42,885 nt of DNA, taken from IMG/VR virus record IMGVR_UViG_3300012936_000039, positions 1 through 42,885 of that record, one strand, 5' to 3'. The notes beneath the pieces were generated by a model, which did not search any database, was not told where the DNA came from, and saw nothing but the letters and a program-made list of their open reading frames with translations. Of the stretch, positions 8,787 through 15,547 are shown in pieces; position 1 is the first letter of the stretch, and each line of letters starts with the position of its first letter. The stretch comes from a virus. The translations under genes were made by a program, and so were the position numbers.

Positions 8787-9098
8787 TTAAAACGGTAGGT
8801 CATCCGCAGGTAAGTCCTTTAAAGCAGGTTCTTTTTTGGTTTTCACCACTGACTTATCCGGTTCCCATGTATCTAAATCACAATAGAAGTTTCCTCCTCT
8901 TGACTTTTTGATATTGATACTTACCCAACCTTCTTTGTTGGTATGTTCTTTTAACCAAGATACTGCATCTTCTGTCTTGATGCTTAGTCTTCCTAATACA
9001 AACTTATTAGATTCTGTTGAATCCAATGGTATCAAGGCTGTGTTTTGTTCTTGTCTCTTAAAGACAAAACCGTCTGCAAAAATTTTTTCTTCTGCCAT
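8787..9098 (-). CDS. SSB-like single-stranded DNA-binding protein
   Basis: The start is taken at MAEEKIFADGF (9098), since the 20 residues upstream are unlike coding sequence and the leader AAATAAATCAAATG is typical here. The 103-residue product has a beta-rich core (EGWVSINIKKSRGGNFYCDLD) and a flexible charged tail ending in DDLPF, the acidic D-x-P-F tip with which SSB proteins bind partner enzymes. The position next to an exonuclease/annealase pair fits. The OB fold itself is too divergent to be sure. Confidence 0.6.
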   Translation of the reverse strand: MAEEKIFADGFVFKRQEQNTALIPLDSTESNKFVLGRLSIKTEDAVSWLKEHTNKEGWVSINIKKSRGGNFYCDLDTWEPDKSVVKTKKEPALKDLPADDLPF

Positions 9099-9176
9099 TT
9101 GATTTATTTTTTTTCCGATGATTAGAAAATAAACCCACACACAATACATCGGATACACCGCGTGTGAGTTGTAAAA

Positions 9177-9932
9177 TTATATCTCGTCCTTGACGTAGTA
9201 ATTATTTATGTCAAGAATTTTTTCTTCAGAAAAGAATTTTTGGTACACCTCTATTGCTCTGTGCATTTTTTCTTGTCCTCTTATATAGAAGTCCTCATTA
9301 CCTGTGAACATTCCCATTCTGCCTGTTTGCTTCTCAATGACTAAGAACATCATCGGCTTACCGAACAATCTTCTGTAAATGAATGCTTGACTATCGTAGT
9401 TGTACTTTCTTGCGTTCCACTTGAAATCATCAATGTTCGATGTGGTCTTAAGGTCTATGACATAATCTTTTCCAACGATGTCTGCCTTACCCTTCCACTG
9501 AGTAACTGAATGTTTGTCATCAATCACCGAGGAGTACGTCATAATGTTAGGCATCTCAAAGTTGTTTCCCTTTTCGTATATGAGTTCGAAAAAATCAAGG
9601 TTGCCTGTCATTCTTGAAGCAAGATTCTCAATGTGTTCTGCTTCTTTTTTTAGTAGCAATACCTCAAGGTTCATATCAAGACAGGCTTCTTTGTATCCCT
9701 TAGTGTTACGACTTGCGAAGTCTACGATGTGAGTTTCTTTTGCCTTCTCCGGTTCAAGAATCAGTTGGTGAAAGTATCTGCCTTCAACAAAGTTCTTGTT
9801 GTCGGGACGGGATACCCCGAAGTCTTCGGGATTCTTTAGCAGTGTTCCTATGTCTGAGTTGGATAGGTACTGCTTACCTACCCCTCCGTAATACTCTTGG
9901 TCATCACGGAGTTTTTCTATAACCTTGCTCAT
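9177..9932 (-). CDS. RecE/exonuclease VIII-like PD-(D/E)XK exonuclease
   Basis: The 251-residue protein has YLSNSDIGTLLKNPEDFG with ...EGRYFHQLILEP (conserved N-terminal region of the exodeoxyribonuclease VIII-like PDDEXK family), then WKGKADIVG and YVIDLKTTSNIDDF, giving the D...DxK catalytic centre, and YDSQAFIYRR (QxxxY motif). It would resect double-stranded ends 5' to 3'. Its start overlaps the stop of the Sak annealing protein by 1 nt, forming the usual exonuclease-annealase recombination pair. Confidence 0.85.
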   Translation of the reverse strand: MSKVIEKLRDDQEYYGGVGKQYLSNSDIGTLLKNPEDFGVSRPDNKNFVEGRYFHQLILEPEKAKETHIVDFASRNTKGYKEACLDMNLEVLLLKKEAEHIENLASRMTGNLDFFELIYEKGNNFEMPNIMTYSSVIDDKHSVTQWKGKADIVGKDYVIDLKTTSNIDDFKWNARKYNYDSQAFIYRRLFGKPMMFLVIEKQTGRMGMFTGNEDFYIRGQEKMHRAIEVYQKFFSEEKILDINNYYVKDEI

Positions 9933-10540
9933 TATCCTGTAATCTTTTTGATTTCCTTAAGTTGAGTCTTAGTCATGGTATATTTTGCCTCTATGTTTGC
10001 AACGAGTTGTTCGTAACCCATCTGCTTATTGGCTGTCACGTACATAACAAAGTCCTCCCATTTCCCCTTTGGTATAGAGGGCATCTTCGCTGTTTCTGAC
10101 GGATTTTTGGTCTCTGTGTTGACAGGCTCTTTCTTTTCTGAAGAAGGTATATCTTCCCCTGCATATACGTATAAACCTAGACCGTGACGCGCAAGGGCTT
10201 TTGTTAGGCTACGTTGTATCGCCTTGTTCACATCAGTTGAGTTTAGTTTTTCAAGAGGTATTGAGTTGTTACGGTAGTCCATTACAGGAAGGTACTCGAT
10301 ATGCTCGATACCCTCGATAGACACTCCTGTTTTTACCCACGCTGTGCGGTGGTCTCTGTGATAGAACAATCCATCTGCATCCTCATAGATTGTGTATGTT
10401 GCACCCGGATAGTGCTCTTTCGCTGTTGCCCATGCCCATGCCCACGATAGATACGTGAGTCCGTTCTTTGTTTCTGTACGTCCGTTGACGTTGATTGCGT
10501 TCAGTGTCTCGAACACTGATTTCTTTTTAGCGTTTGCCAT
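9932..10540 (-). CDS. Sak-type single-strand annealing protein (DUF1071)
   Basis: The N-terminal 140 residues carry family phrases of the Sak/DUF1071 group: SVFETLNAINVNGRTE, GLTYLSWAWAWATAKEHYPGA, VKTGVSIEG, YRNNSIP and AIQRSLTKALARHGLGLYVYAGEDIP. The remaining 60 residues are a linker plus a Lys-rich helical tail. Sak proteins are Rad52-like rings that anneal resected strands, and the partner exonuclease is the next gene. The homology call is strong by pattern. Confidence 0.9.
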   Translation of the reverse strand: MANAKKKSVFETLNAINVNGRTETKNGLTYLSWAWAWATAKEHYPGATYTIYEDADGLFYHRDHRTAWVKTGVSIEGIEHIEYLPVMDYRNNSIPLEKLNSTDVNKAIQRSLTKALARHGLGLYVYAGEDIPSSEKKEPVNTETKNPSETAKMPSIPKGKWEDFVMYVTANKQMGYEQLVANIEAKYTMTKTQLKEIKKITG

Positions 10541-10541
10541 T

Positions 10542-10937
10542 TTATTTTAATTTATTTAGTTTAACCATTAATTCTGCGTACTTATTTAGCACACTCTCTC
10601 TTTGAGTTTTGTAAGACTGAATCTGTTTTGGATTTTTTTTACCATTCATTTCAGACTTAATCAATTTTTCTATTCTGTCTAGTCTATCTCTGTAGTTGTC
10701 CAAAGACACTTCATAACATCCATATCTCCAACCGTTATCAAGAAATACATTTACGTTATCTACCTTCTTGTAGTAGTCTCCTCCCTTTCCTGTATTGTAT
10801 ATCTGTATCTCACCTGTAACGTCTTCCCGCACAATCCTGCATCCGTATACAATTCGCGCTTGATATCCTGCTCCGTCAAGATTAGATGCAAATGTGTCTT
10901 CTTTTGCCTGTTTCCATATTTGTTCTATGGTATACAT
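10542..10937 (-). CDS. Hypothetical protein, 131 aa
   Basis: Not recognised. The N-terminal half is beta-rich with many Tyr/Gly (IVYGCRIVREDVTGEIQIYNTGKGGDYYKKV is typical, cited in part), and the C-terminal half is a long basic helix (RLDRIEKLIKSEMNGKKNP). It overlaps the DnaA-like 93-aa gene by 1 nt and precedes the Sak gene, so it belongs to the replication/recombination operon. Confidence 0.55.
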   Translation of the reverse strand: MYTIEQIWKQAKEDTFASNLDGAGYQARIVYGCRIVREDVTGEIQIYNTGKGGDYYKKVDNVNVFLDNGWRYGCYEVSLDNYRDRLDRIEKLIKSEMNGKKNPKQIQSYKTQRESVLNKYAELMVKLNKLK

Positions 10938-11218
10938 TATTTTAAAAAGTTTATAAATTCCTTAAAAGACTCATCTTCCTGCATTCTCTTTTTAGTTTGA
11001 GATATTCCATACTGCACTGACGAGTGTGCTACATCGTACCCATTCTGTTTCATGTGGTCTCTAATGTATGCCATTGTCATAGGCTTTGAGTGACATAGAT
11101 AGTATAGAGATTGTCTTGCATCTGACACTCTCTTGACTTTTGTCTTTGTGAATATTCTTTCCTTTGGCACGTCGAATGCCTCTGATATTTTTTCTGCGTA
11201 GTTGTTAAATGTTGCCAT
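10937..11218 (-). CDS. Second DnaA domain IV-like protein, 93 aa
   Basis: The whole protein aligns by eye with DnaA domain IV: EAFDVPKERIFTKTK (helix and boundary before the basic loop), RVSDARQSLYYLC (the A-R helix), MTMAYIRDHMKQNGYDV then HSSVQYGISQTKKRM, where HSSVQYGI matches the H-S-T-V-x-x-x signature. No ATPase domain is present. It may recognise DnaA-box-like sites in the phage. The resemblance is by pattern only and could be to a related TrpR-like helix-turn-helix. Confidence 0.5.
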   Translation of the reverse strand: MATFNNYAEKISEAFDVPKERIFTKTKVKRVSDARQSLYYLCHSKPMTMAYIRDHMKQNGYDVAHSSVQYGISQTKKRMQEDESFKEFINFLK

Positions 11219-11219
11219 G

Positions 11220-11567
11220 TTATTTTATTTTTGATTTGAAATTGTTCCATAGTTCTTCCTCCACAATCTTGAAGTTTCTGTCCTTAAAAGGTAACCCATC
11301 TATAGTGGTTATCCATTCTCCTGTTTTCAAAGACTCTATGTAGTTTCCATCTAAGTACACCATTACGGTTTGAGAATTATCGTTTATAGTGCCGATGTAG
11401 TTCTTTTTGAAGTAATCAGAAGTCACTAAGTAAGCAGTGTCGTTGAAGACACGACGGTCAATCACCTGCTCTTTATCCTGTAACTGCTGCAGTTTTTGAA
11501 TCAAACTTGCGTTTACATTCTTACGTAACTTTTCTTCAATAATTTGGTTTTCGTATATTGATTTCAT
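11220..11567 (-). CDS. Hypothetical protein, 115 aa
   Basis: Not recognised. A helical N-terminus (IIEEKLRKNVNASLIQKLQQL) is followed by a beta-rich region. A GTGTC-N6-GACAC palindrome (11437-11452) is inside the frame and is read as RVFNDTAY. The gene ends 1 nt before the DnaA-like gene start region and starts 11 nt downstream of the 84-aa gene, so it is co-transcribed. Confidence 0.55.
   Translation of the reverse strand: MKSIYENQIIEEKLRKNVNASLIQKLQQLQDKEQVIDRRVFNDTAYLVTSDYFKKNYIGTINDNSQTVMVYLDGNYIESLKTGEWITTIDGLPFKDRNFKIVEEELWNNFKSKIK
11437..11452. repeat. GTGTC-N6-GACAC palindrome inside a hypothetical gene
   Basis: GTGTC-GTTGAA-GACAC within the coding sequence of the 115-aa protein. 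The hexamer GTTGAA is the same as in the hairpins at 15727 and 18249. Confidence 0.75.
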
Positions 11568-11578
11568 TTGATTTGATT

Positions 11579-11833
11579 TTAGTTTAAAAAATTTTGGTAG
11601 TCTTTTCTATCTAAGCAGATGACATCACCAACGATATCGAAGCCTGCAATCTCTGAAGCCTTGTTGTTTTTCTTCAGACCTTTCATACGCCCCTCCTCGT
11701 TTACGATGAGCACCTTGCCCGTGCGTGTGGCGACCACCTCTATGTATCCACCTACCGCATCTTGTTTTTCTTTTAGTGTGTCTGCTGTAAAGTTGTCAGT
11801 GACATCACCATTTACTTTGATTAGTTGTATCAT
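11579..11833 (-). CDS. Hypothetical protein, 84 aa
   Basis: The start is placed at MIQLIKVNGDVTDNF (11833) because a promoter -7 box lies about 20 nt upstream, which excludes the longer frame beginning near 11878. The product is a small beta-rich protein (GGYIEVVATRTGKVLIVNEEG) ending in DVICLDRKDYQNFLN. This pattern resembles small phage proteins of the DUF3846 type, which is only a suggestion. It is the first gene after its promoter. Confidence 0.55.
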   Translation of the reverse strand: MIQLIKVNGDVTDNFTADTLKEKQDAVGGYIEVVATRTGKVLIVNEEGRMKGLKKNNKASEIAGFDIVGDVICLDRKDYQNFLN

Positions 11834-11853
11834 TGAATTGTGTTTGAATAAAA

Positions 11854-11861
11854 CAAATATA
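11854..11861 (-). promoter_or_regulatory. Bacteroidota-type -7 box (TATATTTG)
   Basis: The minus strand reads TATATTTG, an exact match to TAnnTTTG. It is 20 nt before the start of the 84-aa gene, which decides that start. A well-spaced TTG at -33 is not clear. Confidence 0.55.
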
Positions 11862-11906
11862 AGAAAAGAATTATACAATTCCTAATCTTTTTTGTAATAA
11901 ATTTAT

Positions 11907-11924
11907 AGTGTCTTTGACGACACT
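11907..11924. repeat. GTGTC-N6-GACAC palindrome overlapping a stop codon
   Basis: AGTGTC-TTTGAC-GACACT. The TAG stop of the 31-aa gene (11923-11925) is formed by the right arm, as at 2069-2086. The flank ATAG...CTAT extends the symmetry by a few bases. Confidence 0.8.
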
Positions 11925-12018
11925 ATTTATTCTTTGCCTGTAGTATTTTGATGTACAGCCCATAGTCAAAACTATCCCAATACTCTATCCAATCTGCTAT
12001 GTTAGTTGCCTTAATCAT
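11923..12018 (-). CDS. Hypothetical small protein, 31 aa
   Basis: The frame starts MIKATNIADWIEYWDSF and ends QAKNK. The leader contains the local pattern ATAGAGATG that also precedes other small genes of this operon. It is acidic and aromatic and not recognised. Its stop codon lies inside a GTGTC palindrome, which supports a real gene end here. Confidence 0.5.
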   Translation of the reverse strand: MIKATNIADWIEYWDSFDYGLYIKILQAKNK

Positions 12019-12023
12019 CTCTA

Positions 12024-12215
12024 TTAGTTATTAAATCTATCTTCAAAGAATTTTATAATCCCCTCTATTTCTTTGTCATCAAAATAGTTCACAAATAGTT
12101 CTTCTATTATTGTGTCATCATTTACATCTTTTAGAACCTTGTTTAATTGGTCTATCAATTTTGAATCGTGACCATTGTAATACGTTCCTATTCTTGCCCA
12201 CTTTCTTTTTCTCAT
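12024..12215 (-). CDS. Hypothetical protein, 63 aa
   Basis: Not recognised. The N-terminus is basic (MRKRKWARIGTYYNGHDSK) and the rest acidic and helical (LNKVLKDVNDDTII..., EGIIKFFEDRFNN). The gaps to both neighbours are only 2 to 5 nt, so it is a cistron of the leftward operon. Confidence 0.55.
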   Translation of the reverse strand: MRKRKWARIGTYYNGHDSKLIDQLNKVLKDVNDDTIIEELFVNYFDDKEIEGIIKFFEDRFNN

Positions 12216-12217
12216 AT

Positions 12218-12433
12218 CTATTGGTTTTCGTCTGTTAAAAAATCGTTGTACTCAAACTTACCTGTCTTTATGTATTGGTAAATCTCTTCCTTGTATACGT
12301 GCTCATACTTGAACAGTGTGTCCGGGGTATCGACAGTCAACGTGTAAAGTTTTCTTCCGTCTTCGGTCTGTTCTTCCATTCTTTCGACCTGTCCTTTCAT
12401 CAACAGGCATATAAAAATAATTGTCTTAAACAT
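12218..12433 (-). CDS. Hypothetical small protein with hydrophobic N-terminus, 71 aa
   Basis: The start MFKTIIFICLLMKGQ at 12433 is chosen because the longer frame upstream runs through the 54-bp repeat (12432-12485), where it would encode the same 12 residues as the equally spurious extension of the next gene. The first 12 residues are hydrophobic, like a short signal or membrane anchor. The rest is acidic (YKEEIYQYIKTGKFEYNDF). Not recognised. Confidence 0.5.
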   Translation of the reverse strand: MFKTIIFICLLMKGQVERMEEQTEDGRKLYTLTVDTPDTLFKYEHVYKEEIYQYIKTGKFEYNDFLTDENQ

Positions 12434-12485
12434 TTTATTTGATTTGTGAACGAGTGTCGCGGACGACACCCGTTCTGATTTGTAA
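12432..12485. repeat. 54-bp exact intergenic repeat, copy 1
   Basis: It is identical to 13236-13289. Its centre is a hairpin in which GAACG...CGTTC encloses GTGTCG-CGGA-CGACAC with one mismatch, and it is flanked by GATTTGTGAACG and CGTTCTGATTTGT. It runs from just after one minus-strand stop into the ATG of the next gene. It has no hammerhead core. Confidence 0.85.
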
Positions 12486-12487
12486 TA

Positions 12488-13237
12488 TTAAAGTGTACCT
12501 TCTACACCATCCTCGTCTTCGTATGTGTAGTTGCTGTTCGATAACTTAAGTTCTGATGTGTCAGCGAATGGAGTGCCCTCTAATGTAGGCATGTCCTGTT
12601 GGAAGTCATACACACTTAAGTTGTTTGCAAGATATTCTTTTATGTTCACGTCTCCGGGAATCTCAATAGTTCTGCTCTGCTTTCTTGTGAATGTCTCAAC
12701 AACCGACACCGTAACCTGTTGTGTCTCCGGACGTACGAAGTCAATCATAAACTGCTTGACCTTCTCGTCCATTGACAGACCGTGGTATGTCTTGTATTCG
12801 AATCGTGAAGGAAGTGTTCTGAAGTTGCCCGAATAAACTTTAGCAAACAATTTAGTTGTCTCTGATGTCCATTTAAAGTCAGTTGTATCAGCCGCCTCAT
12901 TGGTTTCTTCTACCTGTGCTTTCCTCTCTGCCTTTCTTTTCACGCTCTCCTTGACATAGGCATTTGCATCCTCAAGAAGTAGCCTCACATGTAGTGGGCT
13001 TATCTCTGATAGGTCTCTAAACTCCAACACCGCAGACCCTCTGCCTCTCTTGTGTGGGTTTTTCTTTACCGGTAATACCCTGCACCATTTTCTGTCGATT
13101 GCAAATCTGTCAAGGCCATTGCGTACCCCAAACTCTTTTGCTAAATCTTTCACCTCAGTTCTTGTGAGGGTTTTCTTTGATAGTTCATTAAAGAACCTTA
13201 CTGCTCTGTCGAGCGCACCATCTCTTTTTTGTGCCAT
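12488..13237 (-). CDS. Hypothetical basic protein, 249 aa
   Basis: The start is placed at MAQKRDGALDRAVRFF (13237); the upstream extension is repeat sequence. The N-terminal 75 residues look like a helix-turn-helix or DNA-binding region (LTRTEVKDLAKEFGVRNGLDRF, KKNPHKRGRGSAVLEF). A charged linker (about 100-125) follows, then a beta-rich C-terminal part. Not recognised. It lies between two identical 54-bp repeats. Confidence 0.6.
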   Translation of the reverse strand: MAQKRDGALDRAVRFFNELSKKTLTRTEVKDLAKEFGVRNGLDRFAIDRKWCRVLPVKKNPHKRGRGSAVLEFRDLSEISPLHVRLLLEDANAYVKESVKRKAERKAQVEETNEAADTTDFKWTSETTKLFAKVYSGNFRTLPSRFEYKTYHGLSMDEKVKQFMIDFVRPETQQVTVSVVETFTRKQSRTIEIPGDVNIKEYLANNLSVYDFQQDMPTLEGTPFADTSELKLSNSNYTYEDEDGVEGTL

Positions 13238-13289
13238 TTTATTTGATTTGTGAACGAGTGTCGCGGACGACACCCGTTCTGATTTGTAA
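13236..13289. repeat. 54-bp exact intergenic repeat, copy 2
   Basis: Identical over 54 bp to 12432-12485. It occupies the gap between the 148-aa and 249-aa genes. The exact identity over noncoding sequence points to recent duplication or conversion. Confidence 0.85.
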
Positions 13290-13294
13290 CTTGT

Positions 13295-13741
13295 TTACTT
13301 TGTTTTCATCTTGAATACTATCCAATCCATTTCAAGGCTATGTTCTTCTATCTCTTTCTCAGATACAGAAGCCTCAATCATCCAAGCATTGTCATAGTCT
13401 GACTCATGGTTTTCAGCCTTTCTAAACTCTATACTGACGTGCCTTTTTAATAGTGTTCTCAAGTCTTCTATAAAACCAAACACTTCTTCTGTACTTCCTC
13501 TAAAGTACGTGCTTATGGATTGGTCATAAATACTATCCTCAAATTTATTCTTAACGAGGTCAAGTAAATTCATGACGTCTCCGATTGCGTACTCTTCCTC
13601 GCATCCCATGTACTCATCTTCGAGATACTTACGTCTTTCCTCTAGCACTTCTTTTAGATAATCAATTCTTTCGATTACATTTTCACTACCTTGAATAGCA
13701 GTTAAGATGCTGTCTTTTGTTAGTGTAATTTGCTCTTGCAT
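13295..13741 (-). CDS. Hypothetical acidic helical protein, 148 aa
   Basis: Not recognised. Strongly acidic and helical (NVIERIDYLKEVLEERRKYL..., YAIGDVMNLLDLVKNKFED) with a C-terminal beta segment ending in MDWIVFKMKTK. It is the gene directly downstream of the hammerhead ribozyme at 13762-13810, whose cleavage would give it a 5' end about 65 nt before its start. Confidence 0.6.
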   Translation of the reverse strand: MQEQITLTKDSILTAIQGSENVIERIDYLKEVLEERRKYLEDEYMGCEEEYAIGDVMNLLDLVKNKFEDSIYDQSISTYFRGSTEEVFGFIEDLRTLLKRHVSIEFRKAENHESDYDNAWMIEASVSEKEIEEHSLEMDWIVFKMKTK

Positions 13742-13761
13742 TTTATTAAGTTTTAAAATTT

Positions 13762-13810
13762 CCGTTTCATCGTTTTCGAATCATCAGTCGGGACACACAT
13801 CCCGATACGG
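13762..13810 (-). ncRNA. Type III hammerhead ribozyme, copy E
   Basis: Minus strand, 5' to 3': stem III CCGU, cleavage after A (GUA triplet, 13806), stem I UCGGGA, loop UGUGUG, UCCCGA, core CUGAUGA, stem II UUCG, loop AAAA, CGAU, core GAAA, stem III CGG (with the last A of GAAA pairing the U). The base of stem II has one U-U mismatch. It lies between the GATase-GGCT gene and the 148-aa gene and is preceded by a hairpin (13813-13834). Confidence 0.9.
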
Positions 13811-13812
13811 GA

Positions 13813-13834
13813 GGAGTGTCGTGCACGACACTCC
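13813..13834 (-). repeat. Hairpin preceding ribozyme E
   Basis: GGAGTGTC-GTGCAC-GACACTCC, in this copy a fully symmetric palindrome. It lies 6 nt before the ribozyme cleavage site on the minus strand, so the 5' cleavage product would end in this hairpin. Confidence 0.85.
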
Positions 13835-13869
13835 CCGTTTGAGTCAGACTAAAACTTACTAAAATCTGA

Positions 13870-14991
13870 CTACGTGTACCATTCTCCACAGGTCTCGCAG
13901 TAGTAGTTACCCCAACCGTCGAATGCGAAGTTGTTGGAATTGCACTTTACATTACTGCACTGCTTCGGGGTACTGAATGCTGTACCTGTGTCGTCTGCGT
14001 TGCAGTCGTCGAACAGGTCTGCAATCTTAGTGACCGCAGGCTTTCTCACAGGCTCTCTGTACTTTTTAGTGTACGTGCTTTTGCTGTTGAATGAATACCC
14101 TGCGTAAGGTCTGTACTCTTGCTTGTAGGTCTTCAGAAACTTGTGATGTGGTTTTAGTTCAATAGTTGGATTGAAGTACAGCCAACATAGGATTTCCTTG
14201 CCCTTAAGCATTATGGTAACCTGCTCGCGCTTGTACCATATCGGGTGACCTTCAAGGCTGTCAACGTTCTCGAAAGTTTGGTCTGATACCTTGAACACAT
14301 CCACCTCAATGTTGTGACCTATGCCGGGCTTGTTTATCACATACGGCAGGCCGTCTTTGATTAGAGGGTATTTGTTTTTGGTCTTACCACCTCCTAGATA
14401 CTTTGAGCCCCTAAGATAAGAGTAGTAGTTGTTGTACCCTTTCTTTAGTGTACCATACACCGCTATGACGTTTGTTTCTAAGACGTTTGCTTTTGAGAAC
14501 CATACACCGTCGTGATACGTAAACAATTCCCTGTTGTAGATTTGGAACGAACGAGTGCGCGTGTTGATTGAAACAAACCTGCAATAGTTGGGCGCGTTCG
14601 CATCTTGTATTTTAAGATGCTCTTTCCAATACTTGCGAGGTATATTCCCAAGTTCATTCGCCAATTCTTGCGAGTCAGTCATCTTGTTGTTTCCATATCC
14701 CCAAGCAGTTCCGTTCATCATTAGAAGTTCATCCGTCTTCGCTCCGCATACGAAGGGGTGCGTGTTCTCTTTGGATATCTTTCCAACCGTTGCGTATCTG
14801 AAGTGCGCTATAAACGGTCGGTGCTTGTTCTCATCTGAGGTCAATACACCATACTCCTTTGAGTCGTGTCGTGTTACCTCGAACGTGTCTAGCCATACTA
14901 TGCCTAGTCCATGAGGGTTTTTCCTCGCGCTTGTTTTAGCCACCTCGCGAGATAGTGGTTTGTCTTTTTGTTTTACGATAATTACACACAT
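13870..14991 (-). CDS. Class II glutamine amidotransferase fused to gamma-glutamylcyclotransferase, with zinc ribbon
   Basis: Residues 1-170 are an Ntn-type GATase II: the nucleophile Cys2 (MCVIIVKQ), GLGIVWLD, HFRYATVGK and NTHPF (Arg and substrate-binding loops), and MMNGTAWGYGNN. Residues about 175-295 are a gamma-glutamylcyclotransferase/AIG2-like domain with VYGTLKKGYNN and the catalytic Glu in VDSLEGHPIWY. The last 30 residues carry CSNVKC and CETCGEWY, a zinc ribbon. The first domain would release ammonia from glutamine (or hydrolyse an amide), and the second cleave a gamma-glutamyl amide. Together with the amidoligase at 17172-18167 this suggests an amide-bond formation/removal pathway. 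The gene has its own promoter and a structured leader. Confidence 0.8.
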   Translation of the reverse strand: MCVIIVKQKDKPLSREVAKTSARKNPHGLGIVWLDTFEVTRHDSKEYGVLTSDENKHRPFIAHFRYATVGKISKENTHPFVCGAKTDELLMMNGTAWGYGNNKMTDSQELANELGNIPRKYWKEHLKIQDANAPNYCRFVSINTRTRSFQIYNRELFTYHDGVWFSKANVLETNVIAVYGTLKKGYNNYYSYLRGSKYLGGGKTKNKYPLIKDGLPYVINKPGIGHNIEVDVFKVSDQTFENVDSLEGHPIWYKREQVTIMLKGKEILCWLYFNPTIELKPHHKFLKTYKQEYRPYAGYSFNSKSTYTKKYREPVRKPAVTKIADLFDDCNADDTGTAFSTPKQCSNVKCNSNNFAFDGWGNYYCETCGEWYT

Positions 14992-14994
14992 AAT

Positions 14995-15086
14995 TATTAA
15001 GTTTTGTGGGCGGTCTCGTTGTCGATACCGAGCCCTGTTGGTGAGCGGTGCTTGTGTAGGTGACCGCTCGTCTACCTGTGTTTTGT
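14995..15086 (-). ncRNA. Structured 5' leader of the GATase-GGCT gene
   Basis: Between the promoter and the start codon the minus strand forms two strong hairpins: GAGCGGU/ACCGCUC with a 13-nt loop, and GGG-CU-CGGU pairing with ACCG-CCC around a 12-nt loop (CUCG/CGAG is an alternative). Part of the first loop (CUAC) could pair with GUAG just upstream, giving a pseudoknot. It is unlike the hammerhead cassettes. It may be a riboswitch, a protein-binding leader or another ribozyme; no known class was recognised. Confidence 0.45.
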
Positions 15087-15098
15087 TTATGATTTATA

Positions 15099-15130
15099 CA
15101 AGTATACGACATAAATTTGACAATTCCAAA
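15099..15130 (-). promoter_or_regulatory. Probable promoter of the GATase-GGCT gene
   Basis: The minus strand has TATACTTG (15106-15099), one mismatch from TAnnTTTG, with TTTG about 20 nt upstream (15130-15127). The predicted transcript start would fall just before the structured leader. Confidence 0.4.
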
Positions 15131-15152
15131 TTTTGCAGTAATTTTTTTTTTA

Positions 15153-15190
15153 GTGTCTTTAAGAAGACACCTAGTGTCCTCGCCGACACT
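15153..15190. repeat. Two adjacent GTGTC palindromes
   Basis: GTGTC-TTTAAGAA-GACAC (15153-15170, spacer of 8 instead of 6) is followed after 2 nt by AGTGTC-CTCGCC-GACACT (15173-15190). They lie just after the stop of the 57-aa gene on the minus strand. A run of ten T lies on the plus strand on the wrong side for a minus-strand terminator. Confidence 0.75.
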
Positions 15191-15197
15191 GCCTGCA

Positions 15198-15371
15198 TTA
15201 ATACCACACCTCATCCAAGTCGCAGTCTTCCTGCTTACATACTTTGTCTATGTACGCGCGCATGTGTTTCTTATCATTGAATGTCTTGGTCACGTACTTG
15301 TCTGTTCCGTTCGGCATTCTGAATTTCATCTGCGCCTGTATTTGATTTGTCTCCTGTTCTTTCGTTGTCAT
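15198..15371 (-). CDS. Hypothetical protein, 57 aa
   Basis: The start is MTTKEQETNQIQAQMKF at 15371, where ATG overlaps the TAA of the upstream gene (TAATG). The product is a small charged alpha/beta protein (GTDKYVTKTFNDKKHMRAYI) ending CDLDEVWY. Not recognised. Translational coupling to the preceding cistron is likely. Confidence 0.6.
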   Translation of the reverse strand: MTTKEQETNQIQAQMKFRMPNGTDKYVTKTFNDKKHMRAYIDKVCKQEDCDLDEVWY

Positions 15372-15547
15372 TACTTTAGTTTTTTTATTGTTAGTTCTTT
15401 TCTCTGCAGTGTAGGATATTCCTGCCGGAGAATTGTAAACGCTTTGTCTATGGCTTCCCACTTGGAGTGACCGGAGAGGGACATCCCTCTCCAATCTCCC
15501 AACCTGCGCTTGCAGGTTATGTAGTAGTAGAATTGTCTTTCTACCAC
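15371..15547 (-). CDS. Hypothetical basic protein with GTG start, 58 aa
   Basis: The frame begins with GTG (15547) inside the end of the preceding membrane-protein gene (7-nt overlap) and ends in a TAATG overlap with the next. It reads VERQFYYYITCKRRLGDWRG, then SGHSKWEAIDKAFTILRQEY and a Lys-rich tail. The start is uncertain: an internal ATG (M-S-L-S-G) would give 37 residues. Not recognised. Confidence 0.5.
   Translation of the reverse strand: MVERQFYYYITCKRRLGDWRGMSLSGHSKWEAIDKAFTILRQEYPTLQRKELTIKKLK

Noticed and set aside
12434-12469. N-terminal extension of the 71-aa protein (M-S-S-A-T-L-V-H-K-S-N-K)
   Set aside because: The same 12 residues would precede the 249-aa protein; both come from translating the 54-bp repeat, so the true starts are the ATGs at its end.
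12432-12485. Extra hammerhead in the 54-bp repeats
   Set aside because: The GTGTC hairpin and A/T-rich leader are shared with the cassettes, but the CUGAUGA and GAAA cores are missing in both copies.
15141-15170. Minus-strand intrinsic terminator at the twin palindromes
   Set aside because: The T-run is on the plus strand before the hairpin; for a minus-strand transcript it would be A residues, so it is not a U-tract.
14936-15470. Open frames on both strands across the structured leader and the 57-aa gene
   Set aside because: They overlap promoter, hairpins and the better-supported genes in other frames; they are shadows.
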